Assembly (NCBI RefSeq): GCF_964340395.1
Contig: NC_135563.1
Span: 23,762,309 to 23,826,308 of the forward strand
Reading direction: 5' to 3'
Origin: Glandiceps talaboti
Lineage: Eukaryota; Hemichordata; Enteropneusta; Spengelidae
Length of the DNA: 64,000 nucleotides
Positions 26,850-37,963 of this stretch are shown piece by piece. The notes beneath the pieces are model-generated. The model worked only from the letters and a program-made list of their open reading frames with translations. It had not been told where the DNA came from and ran no database searches. Each line of letters begins with the position of its first letter. Position 1 is the stretch's first letter. The translations under genes and the position numbers were made by a program.

Positions 26850-27068
26850 TACAATGGGTAACACTGAAGTAAAACACTTCCTCTGTGTGCTACACTCATT
26901 TATAGCATTCCTATCAAGTGTAAAAGTATACTGTTTCGATTGGTTTATTTACAAGCCTAGCATGTGGCCTTTCTAATGTGGTCAATTAACAAATGAAACA
27001 GATATGGATGCCATATAAATGATTGCTGTACATACAGAAAATGCTTTACTTTGGTGTTATGGGTTGTA
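26850..27068. mobile_element. MITE-like element, copy 1 (TA-flanked, inverted ends)
   Basis: The left end TACAATGGGTAACACTGAAG and the right end CTTTACTTTGGTGTTATGGG followed by TTGTA are inverted repeats of about 30 bp. The interior matches the copy at 31724-31955 at high identity, including atcaagtgtaaaagtatac and ctagcatgtggcctttc. The outermost TA on both sides fits a TA target duplication, as in Tc1/mariner-type MITEs. No transposase is present. Confidence 0.75.
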
Positions 27069-27840
27069 CAAACTAATAAATGATAATTCATAAAAATTAT
27101 CATCAAAACGTTAATCTCCAGAGTGATCCCCAGCAGGAACTATTATTAGAGTCTGTGTAAATGTACTTACATACATAAATTGATATTAATTAACCCCATA
27201 CCATTTTCAAGAAATAACAAGTAAAATTCAGTACTCTTTACAAAGGTTAGGGGAGAACATAGTCTTGCTGCTAGACCTCACACGCTATATTCTTCTTACT
27301 CTGGCGACCGAAGTTTGCTACTGAGCTGAGGGCGCCAAGACCTGAGCTTTATTCAGCAACCCAAAATCACATATCCAAAGTCTTACTACAAAACTAGGGA
27401 GAACCCACAGAATTAATATTAGAAGTTCTATCTTGGTCAAAAAGTACAAACACAAATTCACAAGCAAACACTAATCTTCTGACTTCACGTTTTAGATACA
27501 CGTAAGTAAAACACGATGTCTTTTCCACCAAATATCAATTTTATGATTTGAATAGTTTGTTAGCGGCCCCACGGTGATGTGACATTCGGGTGTTTCTAAC
27601 GACCTCTCAACCTTCAAAGGTTTGCAGTGGTCTGAGATACGGAGAAATAGCACCAGGCCCATAGTTTACACAAAATACTCCTGTGATCTCCGTTACCATC
27701 TATTTTGCCATTAGTCCGTAAGGGAAGATGTTGGAAATCCCTTTCCAAAGGTTCTTTACGTACCTGATCGTTCAGTTAATGTTACATTAGAAAATTAACA
27801 TTGTGTTTGTCAACCAACTCCTTTCCAACATTGTAAGGAC

Positions 27841-27852
27841 GCCGCCATCTTG
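27841..27852 (-). promoter_or_regulatory. YY1-type site, probable HEATR4-like promoter
   Basis: GCCGCCATCTTG on plus (CAAGATGGCGGC on minus) is a perfect YY1 consensus. It lies in a somewhat more CpG-containing stretch (27290-27860), the likely 5' end of the HEATR4-like transcript. A tiny minus ORF starts at its ATG (MAASLQCWKGVG then stop), so it could be a 5' UTR with a short upstream ORF. Confidence 0.45.
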
Positions 27853-27933
27853 TTGTGTTTGTTTCTATGGATCAGCGAAGTGCACTTTGGGTAATTGAGA
27901 GGTCAAAGAACTCCTGGACAGTTGTATTTATAT

Positions 27934-27987
27934 GCATACACACATGTACATATTTATATACATATAAATATGTACATGTGTGTATGC
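27934..27987. repeat. 54-bp palindrome, 26-bp perfect arms and 2-nt loop
   Basis: Left arm gcatacacacatgtacatat then ttatat (27934-27959), loop ac, right arm 27962-27987 its exact complement. It sits about 90 bp from the YY1 site of the HEATR4-like promoter, in the divergent region before the C6orf163-like gene. Confidence 0.9.
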
Positions 27988-28190
27988 TGCCTAATATTTT
28001 CAGAGAACTAAATAAAAAGAATGATTACTTAATTATAATTATAACTTAACGGTTATGCACATGTTGTTTTGGTGGTTTATTTTTTGCTTTTATGTTAGCT
28101 ATTCCAGGTGTTTTGATTGTGTCATTTTGGCAGTCATATATCCTCGACTGGGGAAACATATCTCAAGGTAATTTTTAATCACAACTACAA

Positions 28191-28229
<39 letters not shown>

Positions 28230-29689
28230 GTCGATATATTTGTCTTCTTGGTTCTGTGAAATTACTTTTGAATATTATCATTATATCAGTATTTATTTAT
28301 TTATTTATTTATTTATTTATTCATTTATTATTTACTTATATATATTTTTGTAAGTTTGTTTGTTAAAGAACGTGGTCTTGAATTGTACATCAGGCTAAAA
28401 ATAGAATAGCTCAACAGATTTGGGCTTCAGTAGCTCAGTTAAACAAAAAATAACTCGGAAAGAAATTCATTCCAGACCTCCTAAAAGTAGAAAAGTGAAT
28501 AGTCCTTCAACTGCAATGCAGTGGTATGTATACTTAAGTATTAAAAACAGCTGCAGTGCGAGTGGTATATACTTGATAGTATTAAAAACATCAGGAACAC
28601 CATGCATTTGTTTGTTTTTGTTGTAGTAAATGAATGGGTAGCGATAAAATGATAAAAAGCTCAACCACACAAAAAAATAAAAAAAATAAAAAAATAACGC
28701 TACAATCTTCAATGATTGCAGTCAGAACTGCGCTAGGGTTGTCAGAATGACCAGCAAAGAAATCACTGCATACCATCTTATTCGTCAGTTATACTTAAAG
28801 ATTAGCTGCATGCATGGATGATTAGGGGAGATATTCTTCTATCCATGCTGCATGAGACCCTTGGCCTTGTACTAGTATATACACTACAGTCTGCATCATG
28901 TTTAGGAAAAGACAAATAAACTTACGTTGTAAATTGAAAATGAAATCGAAATGGCTAGCTTAAGTAAAATAACAACATAAAAACTTGTGATGTTATTTTT
29001 AAAACTCGCAAAAAAATAAAGAAAACAAAAAACATCTTCAAATGTCGTTTTCATTTATATATGAAACTACCTATACATATATAGGTCGTTCCGCTGGTTC
29101 CGCTCTTTATCTCCACGAATACGCGAATATGTTGAATGAAAAGAGCGCCACCAACGACTGTTACCCTGGTAACGGCGTCTTTACTATAGACATTAAGAAA
29201 AATTACTCCGCACAAATAATTTCTACAAATATATTATGTCAATAAATCCGTCCAATAAGTGGTATAACGTTGTCTAATTTATGACATGTCTGCTACAATT
29301 ATTCGCATCAAAATTATTCGCCAATATTGTCGAATACATTAAAGAACTCTTTTCTATCTTGGCGGATGTCTATATTCATTAATGTGGTGTTACCAGCCAC
29401 CTGTTGACCAAGCTACGCTATAGAAATCAATGGCCGTAAAATAGAAATGTACTCTCCGAAACGGGTCTTGTTTTCAGCTGTTTGCATCGTCTTAACGTGA
29501 CATTTGCGTAAGGGAAACTATACAGTGATATAAGCAGTTTCTTTATATTTGCAGTTGATTCTTATTTGCGTGACAGTCGTAGGATAGTATAAAATTGACT
29601 GCGATAATTGCATTATCCAGTCAAAAGTCACTACCTGAGGCTTTATCATATTACTGTCTCGCTGTGATTAGCTATATATACTTTCCGCG
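27988..29689. other. Head-to-head intergenic HEATR4-like/C6orf163-like
   Basis: No gene is supported here. It contains (CAA)n at about 28190-28229, (TTTA)n at about 28291-28330, AT-rich sequence, and from about 29060 a stretch with more CpG dinucleotides that probably holds the C6orf163-like promoter and 5' UTR. Confidence 0.55.
28190..28330. repeat. (CAA)n and (TTTA)n microsatellites
   Basis: A CAA tract (about 28190-28229) and a TTTA tract (about 28291-28330) are separated by about 60 bases of unique sequence. Confidence 0.93.
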
Positions 29690-32600
29690 ATGTCGAGTGA
29701 GGAAAACCGTGCCCTAAGCCCTCGATACGATGGCATACCTCTCCGATATGAGGACAGCAAGCCGGTGATGACGCAAGCCTACACACACAAGACCATCGTA
29801 AGTAAGTGAACCTAACACTTAACTTGTCAAACCTGTATTTTTTATTGTACTGTGTTACTGTTAGTGACTTAATTAGTCGTTGCTATACACTATATGTAAC
29901 ATGATCGCACTGTGCATTGTGTATTTGTAAGTTGTTGTAAAATTACCCGCGATAAACAGTGAGACAAGGCATGAAGCCAGTTACGCTACAATTGTGTAGT
30001 CTGTCACCCACGAAGAAAAAAACACCATCCGTCAAAAACAAGTCATTTACAACCAAGAACGTGACACCACCAGTCCATTGTGTGAAGTTACAGGGTTACT
30101 AATAAAGTGTGAAATACGGTCAGTTATCAATTGTTGAAAGGCGTTCCTATGCTGGAGAATCAAACTCGCATTACAGTGATTTACATTACAATTTTTTTTA
30201 CGAGGGTGTGTTCAGAAAGCGTTTACAAAATGTAATAGGGTTGATCAAAATACCAAACAGGGAGGTTGCTCAGTAATATATGTCAATGTCTATGTTTTAA
30301 TAGAGATATGCATCTGGATGTAGTATATGTGGATTGCAACTCTGATTAGTTTGTAATAAATTTGCCAACTCAATTCATGAGTTACATATGAATTTCCTTG
30401 ACGTTACCCAAATCCTAGCCTCGTCCTGTAAATCACAGAAAATTGAATGGTCGGGTTTTTTTTACCAATAAATTTTAGATATTGGAGATACTATCCACCA
30501 GAAAGTGATAGATCAACTTGAGGATGATAGGATGAAGGCAATAGAAGCTGCTAAGGCTGCTGTATGGGAAGAGGCTGAAAGAATCAAAGAAGAGGCATTG
30601 GAGAAATCCAAACAACAAGCTAATGTTGAAAGGGAAAAGGCCATCAAGAGTTTGAAGAAGATTCATGAAAAAGAAATTAAGGTAGGTTTTTTTGTCAACA
30701 ATGATATAGACAAGAATATGTCATTGTACTGCAGGGTTATCCCTAGTTCTGGAAATATGTGCTCTGGGGACTCTGATGTGCCAAAGTCCTTAGTGTGACA
30801 TGTGTCCAGGGGTAGGTTTTCCAGGATCCACTGTTGGAATATATCCCGGAATACATATTTCTAGAGGTGTGGTAGATTATCCCCAGTTGGTTAACACTAT
30901 AACAGTCAGGGTTCACAGTTGGAACAATATATCCTTAAGTTATGTACGTATTTCAAAAGGTATGGTATGTTAGTTGGTAAACAGACAGAGTCCACAAATT
31001 GGAATTTATCTAGCTAATATATAGGGCTACCATCATTTTACAGATGAGAATGATTGAACACTGTACATCACATATTTCCTCTTAATGTCAACCTCTAACT
31101 CAACATCACTGTATTTTCAATAAATACATCTCATAGTAAAGTGTGGAAGACATACCCTTGTGTACATATGTCTGTCCTATATAATTACTTAGTGTCAAGT
31201 AGAAGTTACAGTTTGATATTACAAAACTTTACCTTGTGTAACTCTGTAATACCATATTTGTCTTTTCATCTGGTAAATTTTTTAGTTCTCAAATAACCAT
31301 GATCCACTACTTCCACTTTGCCACTATCAATTTACAGGAGGAAGCTCTTAGGGTAGAAGGTGAAATGCAAAAACTGACGATAGAACAAGTGAAAACAGAG
31401 AGAGAATCTGGAGAGAAAAGATTACAAGCAGCAGTTGCCAAAACTAAACAAGAGGGGGAATTAGCCAAAACAAAGGCAGTTGCTGAAACAGAAAAGGAAG
31501 AGAGAAGAGTTGCTAAGGAAGCTGCTGAGAAATTAGCAAGGTAGGTTTGGTTTTTATAATCATGGTTTCATCACACTCAGTTTTACATCAGAGAAGTAAT
31601 AGTTGGTGTATTATCTGTGAACTAGGTAACATTAGAGAAGTAATAGTTGGTTTACACTCTGTGAACTAGCAAGTGTGGGAGATGTGTTGGATGAATTTTG
31701 GAATATCAAAGAATGATATTTGTTACAATGAGTAACACTAAAGTAAAGCACTTTCTCTGTGTGCTTCATTTGCTTATAGCATTCGTATCAAGTGTAAAAG
31801 TATGCTTTTTCAATTGGTTTATTACAAACCTAGCATGTGGCCTTTCAAATGTGGTCAATTAGCAAATGAAACAGTATACTTTTACACTTGATATGAATAC
31901 TATAAATAAGTGTGGTACATACTGAAAACACTTTACTTTGGTGTTACGTGTTGTATAGTACTATGAGAATGTTACAGAAACATGACAGCATGAAATCATG
32001 TAGTTCTTTTAGCTTTGATTCAAAAGCATTATGCAGTCCTATTCTTAGGATAGTCTATCCAGTTGAAAAGCTTTCATAGTTTGTAGACTACATGTAGGTC
32101 TACATGTACATGTGTTTGACTTCCTTCCAATAGACACTTGGAGCTCTCTTTAAACTTGCAATTGTGTGACAAATATGTGTAGAGTTTTCAAAAGCAAAGC
32201 AAGTATGTTTGGAAAGTTACCTTAAACATGTTTTCCAGTAACAGTTTTATGCAGTTGTTTTGCCAGTCAACTTGACAAACCCATCAAAGAGTGTACACAA
32301 GGCAGTCAACAAATAAACAAACAAGCTGTTGCTAATACATAGAGTACAGAGGTGTCCAAGGCCATTACAATATAGCTAGTTTCACTTCTTATTTCTAGAA
32401 TATAAATTGAATACATTTGCATGTACATGTACATGTATTAACTTTTATATTTTAAATAAATTCCGTTGATTTTTGGTCACCGAAAAATTCCCCAAACCTT
32501 TATTTACTGGGAATGATTCCATCTTATAGATGTAATGACTAAATTAGTCATTTATTTGTTACTGATGGTTTTGTGTACACTGTAATAACATCCAAATCTT

Positions 32601-33470
32601 AAAACTATTTCATCATTTTCTAACAATGTGTAGGGCTTGAACACTGCAAGTACATGATACCAACATAATGCTTGAAATTAATATCAAAATTAGTTCTAGT
32701 TAACAATAATTAGATATAATTTCCATAGTACATTTCTCATTCATTGTTCTTGTAACTTCAAAAATAAATTGTTTTGGTTTATTCTTTGTATCTATTTAGT
32801 AGTTTGCAACTGTAAAATGTTTTTCTAAATTTGAAATTTATCAGGTTTCCTCCAGTGTGCAAGGAAGTTATTTTTACTTTAGATGAATTGAACTGTAATC
32901 AGTGCTACATTAGCCATTAACCAGGAGACTTTGCTATCTGACTAAGCATAGTGAATTGATACCAGATAGCTAAGTCTCTGGTTTAGAGATTCATGTATGT
33001 CACAACATATGGTAATGCCCAGCAAATAAGTCATCATCACTTATAAGCTATCTACTCAATATTTCACATTTTCTCTCTCGTTTCATTCCAACAGACAAGT
33101 AGCTGAAAAGGAAAAGGAAACTGCAAGGAAAGCTGCTGAAGACAAAAAACAAGCCTTAGCAGAACAGAAAATGAAACTATTGAGAGAAAAAGAGCTGGCT
33201 GTATCAGAGGCGATCAGACGTGAACGAAAAGTTGCTGCTGATGAACTAGCTCGTGTTAATGCTGCACATGCACAGCAAGTGGATTACCTGGAATACCAAA
33301 TTAGGACTCACTATAGTAATCACCAACAAGCTGTACAGGAAATTGCCAGATTGGAAGATGAAAAAAAGGAAATGGAAGAGAAAAATGCAGAAATAAAGAA
33401 AGAATTTCAGAATTTTATAAACAAATGTTCAGGATTTCAAGAAGGACAGGCAGATTTCCTTCTAGCATAA
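29690..33470 (+). CDS. C6orf163-like coiled-coil protein
   Basis: Coding exons: 29690-29801, 30479-30681, 31338-31540 and 33095-33470 (stop 33468-33470). They total 894 nt in consistent phase: 297 residues plus stop. The N-terminus YTHKTIVNIGDTIHQK resembles human C6orf163 around YTHKDILDIG. The middle is an almost unbroken charged coiled coil (E/K/A/R rich). The C-terminus FQNFINKCSGFQEGQADFLL resembles the human ending [20 protein letters not shown]. Human C6orf163 is about 329 residues and its function is not established. Exon 1 must end at 29801 (donor GTAAGT) to keep frame; an overlapping GTAAGT four bases earlier would not. AATAAA at 33631-33636 could end the transcript. The homology claim rests on end motifs and length recalled from the human protein; a generic coiled-coil match is the alternative. 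Confidence 0.8.
31724..31955. mobile_element. MITE-like element, copy 2
   Basis: Bounded by TACAATGAGTAACACTAAAG and its inverted partner ending GTTACGTGTTGTA. Inside, an inner inverted pair (tcaagtgtaaaagtatgc against gtatacttttacacttga) nests in the outer one. It lies in intron 3 of the C6orf163-like gene. Same family as 26850-27068. Confidence 0.78.
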
Positions 33471-33630
33471 AAAGGACCAGATATTAAATATTCAAATTAT
33501 TTGCAATTTCACAACAAGTGGGGATATAAGGGGTGGGGGTCTTTTTTCACTGGGGAAGTTCCAGTACTCTTTTTTTTTTATCCAGAATTTGTAATAACTC
33601 ATACTTACCCACAAGTAAAATAGTATGAAT

Positions 33631-33636
33631 AATAAA
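33631..33636 (+). terminator. Candidate poly(A) signal AATAAA, C6orf163-like gene
   Basis: Canonical hexamer 161 bases after the stop codon. Plausible but unsupported by other evidence. Confidence 0.4.
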
Positions 33637-35769
33637 ATAGAAATTCTCTGAAAGTGTACAAAAAATATTTTTGCCGGTATCTTTTGATATTTGGGCATTT
33701 GTTTGTAATACATATTGCATCTATGGAACTAAGTTTTATTGAGATTAACCAATTTGTGATTGTTTTCATAATCTCCCTCAATACATATGCTAATATCAAA
33801 GGGGTAAATATGTTTATGCTTTACTACAGTACACTGATGTCCAACGCATACATTTTCAATTTACATAAAACACACATTTGTGATATGAATATGGAAAAAT
33901 TCAAAATATGTTTTTGATTCGGCGCAATTACATTTCCTCAAAGTCTACACAGTGGGATATTTCCAGAGCTGTAGTACAACGTACAACAAAGATATCCCCT
34001 GTGACATGTCATACTATGCCATAGTTTTACTTCAAACTTAGTCTAGTGTTATCCTTCATCCAATCTCAAGATCTCTCTTTACATTAGAGATGATTCACTA
34101 CCACATTGTCATCCAGCAAGACTACTTCAAACTATCAAATTCTACTAATTGAACCAATTCAATCCCTTTGTCCACAGCTTTAGACATTTCAGAATAACAC
34201 TATGGTGTTACTGTTAGCTGTGACCATTACATTTTTATTTTGTGAAGTTTTGAAATAATACGATATACCAAAGGTTTCTGCGATGGCCATCATGCCAAAA
34301 AGAAAAGAAATATGGAAGTGAACTTTACCAACACTTTTCTTTGTATGTATTTTCATCTGTAAATAACTTTTAAAAATACATCATTTAATGAGATAATTCA
34401 AACAAGACAGCCAACTTGTACAAATAGTAACTTTTCAGTCCAGTCCACTGTTGTCTGTAGTACTAGACTTTTAAATTGTGCAATTTTAATAATGGAAATA
34501 ACCATCGATAATGTCAAATATTCAAACAGAATAATTTCTGTCATTTTTTTTTTGTAATTGTGCCGGAGTGAAAAGATAATTTTTTATTGAGGAGAGAGCT
34601 TGTATTAAAGTGTATATAAACAAACTGAAAGTGTTGTGTACTACTTAACTTTCTTTTGTAATATAAACTATTGATGGAGTACACTTACTCATATTTGTCC
34701 TTTTTGACTAAATTTAAGTTGTTGTGATTGCTGATTGTGATCAAACACAAACCATGATAAATAATAAACACACAACAGTATGTAAAGAGCATTGTGGGTA
34801 ATATATGCAAATACAGATGATTCAAACTATTTCTTGTTTTGTACAAACTGTTTGTGAATGCTGTGTATTCACACTGTTCATGCTAAGCCAAGTTCTTATA
34901 CAGAGTGCCAAATGGAATTTTTTGATATTTCAAACATAATCCACTGTGTTACTTACCGATACCCTGTAAGTAACATCATTTGATATCTTATAATTTGCTA
35001 AGTAAATTAATAGCTATAGATACAGCATCATTGTATACAGTGTAATAACATCAATCATTCAACTATCAAGGAGTCTGGGCAACAAAAGTATCTGTCATAG
35101 CCAGCAGTTGTGTCAGGGGTCAAAGGTCATGATGCCTACATAGATAGCATCTATACATTGCATAGAAACTATGAAATCTTACTGATACCTTTGTTATTAT
35201 GTATAGGTCAACATAATCATTCAGAAACAATTGTTTGAACAATGAAAAGGATGGCTGAAATGTTCACAAATGGGTGAAGTAATTGAAAAAAATATGTAAT
35301 GGCTAAGAAAAGCTAGCCTATCTACTGATCTGTGACTCTGGTATGTGGCTTGTAAAACTATCGATAGTGAATAAGTGTAGAAAAGGGACAGTTACATATC
35401 TGGCGAGAAGAGAGGCTAACATGAATCTGAAACAAAGCAAGCAAAGTATTACAGTATGAATTTTTGAAATAGTATAAAATCCCAAAGTTTCTTACAGATG
35501 AAATCTATTGAAGCTTATCATTTTGCATAAGAATAGTAATAACAAACGTTGAATACTGGCTCTAACTTTCCACTTTTCCACTATATACAAGCATTTCAAT
35601 ACCTTACGTTAACAAGGCAACCACTATTTCATGAAGCAACTTTAACAGCTTGGCATCATGATACCATTCTTTGAGACAATATGTTGCTCCATACAGAACA
35701 TCATGGATTGGAATTAAGTTACTCCTGGTTCATTTCCATGCCATTGTTCTCGATGTAGTACATGTCGTT

Positions 35770-35995
35770 TTATTACCTCCATGAGGTTATGTTATACTTT
35801 TGTCTGTCGGTCTGTCTGTGGACATTATATCTCAAAAACTGCTGCATCGATTCTAATGAAACTTGCTGCACATCTTCCATATGCTAATATCTTGCCATTT
35901 GACTTTGATCTCCATATTCAAGGCCAAAGAGCGAATTGGTCAATAAATTATGAAGTTTTTTATTTAGAGACATCATTCAAATTTGCACTATAATT
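35770..35995. repeat. Probable dispersed repeat with TCTGTCTGT motif
   Basis: The sequence tctgtcggtctgtctgtgg, then atatctcaaaaactgctgca, then attctaatgaaacttg resembles an interspersed repeat type common in invertebrate genomes (a CTGT-rich head, then a relict readable as ISKTAASILMKLA). Only one copy is seen in this window, so the assignment is tentative. Confidence 0.4.
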
Positions 35996-36177
35996 TTACC
36001 ATATAACATAACAGTTGGGGGGATATGTCTTCAATGAAGGCTTGTTTATGGGGGGGGGGGGGGTGAGACATACTGACAAGTACAATACTAAATGATGCAA
36101 AATATGATAATTTTCAACAAGTTTACTTTATAAAGAAACAAATGACAGGAACAAATTACAAAACAAGTCAGTAAGTG

Positions 36178-37931
36178 CTAGCTTGTAAGGATATGCTGTG
36201 GTTGTACTTTAGCAACTTTTCTTAACTCTTTGATGTGTGTTTTTGGACACTGCATTTCAAACCAGCTGACTGGAATCATGTTCACACCTGAAATTATTTA
36301 AGAACATTAGAATTTTGATAAAACATACACTCAAAAAATACACACAAAAAACAAATTTGAATTATAGAACACAAATTATGTAGACTTAAGAAATAGTAGA
36401 AAAATTGGTTGATGAAATTATGTTACCAGAGTAGAGGTGGAATAGGAATGCACCCACTGCAGTACTGCACCTACAAAGGCTCAGGGACCAATTTGCACCC
36501 ACTGCAGTACTGCACCTACAAAGGCACATGGACCAATTTGCACCCACTGCAGTACTGTACCTACAAAGGCACTTGGACCAATTTGCACCCACTGCAGTAC
36601 TGCACCTACAAGTCAAAGGCACAGGACCAATTTGCACCCACTGCAGTACTGCACCTACAAAGGCTCAGGGACCAATTTGCACCCACTGCAGTACTGTACC
36701 TACAAAGGCTCAGGGACCAATTTGCACCCACTGCAGTACTGTACCTACAAAGGCTCAGGGACCAATTTGCACCCACTGCAGTACTGTACCTACAAAGGCT
36801 CAGGGACTAATTTGCACCCACTGCAGTACAATATCTACAAAGGCTCAGGGACTAATTTGCACCCACTGCAGTACTGTACCTACAAAGGCTCAGGGACCAA
36901 TTTGCACCCACTGCAGTAAAATATCTACAAAGGCACATGGACCAATTTGCACCCACTGCAGTACTGTACCTACAAAGGCTCAGGGACTAATTTGCACCCA
37001 CTGCAGTAAAATATCTACAAAGGCACATGGACCAATTTGCACCCACTGCAGTACTGTACCTACAAAGGCTCAGGGACTAATTTGCACCCACTGCAGTACA
37101 ATATCTACAAAGGTTCATAGTAGCTAGTCTGTAAGGTATGCCTTGATGTGAATTTTATCTTGGTTTAATATCAAAGTTTCTGTGAAATCACAAGGTATCC
37201 TTTAAGATAATTACATATACTTACCAGCCTCACTTTGTGCTAACACTACGCCTAACTCATTCTCAGCTGTGGTCAACAAATACGATTGAGCATCTCCCAA
37301 TGATAACTGACATGGTTGTCAAGGCAACATCACACGACACATGATTCGTAGATATGCAACCTAATGTAAATTTTTATTGGTAGCTATTAAGACTAAATTA
37401 CTTATATATACCTCTCTTTCTTTGATTCATTCCCTTTTTAACATTTGTATTTATTAACATAAAATGTACTAATATGACGGGAAGGCACTATATCATCTAG
37501 CGCCCTCTAGTGTTAGTGAATCAGAAGTACAATGAGTACTTACAACATGATTCATAAAAGGATACAACTTTAGCAATGACAATGTCCCCAGGTCTGAAAC
37601 ACTTGTACATTTCTACCCTGTCTTTTTCTGTGGCCCGGACATCTTCCTTCCTAATCATACCTCTAAAAGTTTCCTTGAGTGGAGCATCTTCTACACAAAG
37701 CATAGCACATCTACAAAATCTTGGGCTGACATTTGTAACCTGTGAAATGTACAAACAATGTTATAATCTAAGTGTAACATTATTTGTATGTGTATGTGTA
37801 TGTGTATGTGTATGTGTGTATATGTATATATATCAGTCGCCTGATGATTGCTGAGGAAGCGTGAAACTCGAGTACGACTTATAACATCCTCATTCTTTTG
37901 AATTAAGTCTATAATGCTTTGTGTATATGTA

Positions 37932-37963
<32 letters not shown>

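Larger units (their letters stand above)
33471..36177. other. Tail-to-tail intergenic C6orf163-like/EXOSC1
   Basis: Contains the 3' UTR of the C6orf163-like gene, AT-rich sequence without a supported gene, a probable dispersed repeat (35770-35995) and a G-run at about 36050-36063. Confidence 0.55.

Noticed and set aside
29042-29245. 67-codon plus ORF just upstream of the C6orf163-like gene
   Set aside because: No homology recognised and no splice link to exon 1; likely chance in promoter/5' UTR sequence.
36445-37127. Open frames of 95-199 codons encoding Cys/His-rich repeats
   Set aside because: They are by-products of a 45-bp satellite with no stops in any plus frame, located in an EXOSC1 intron.
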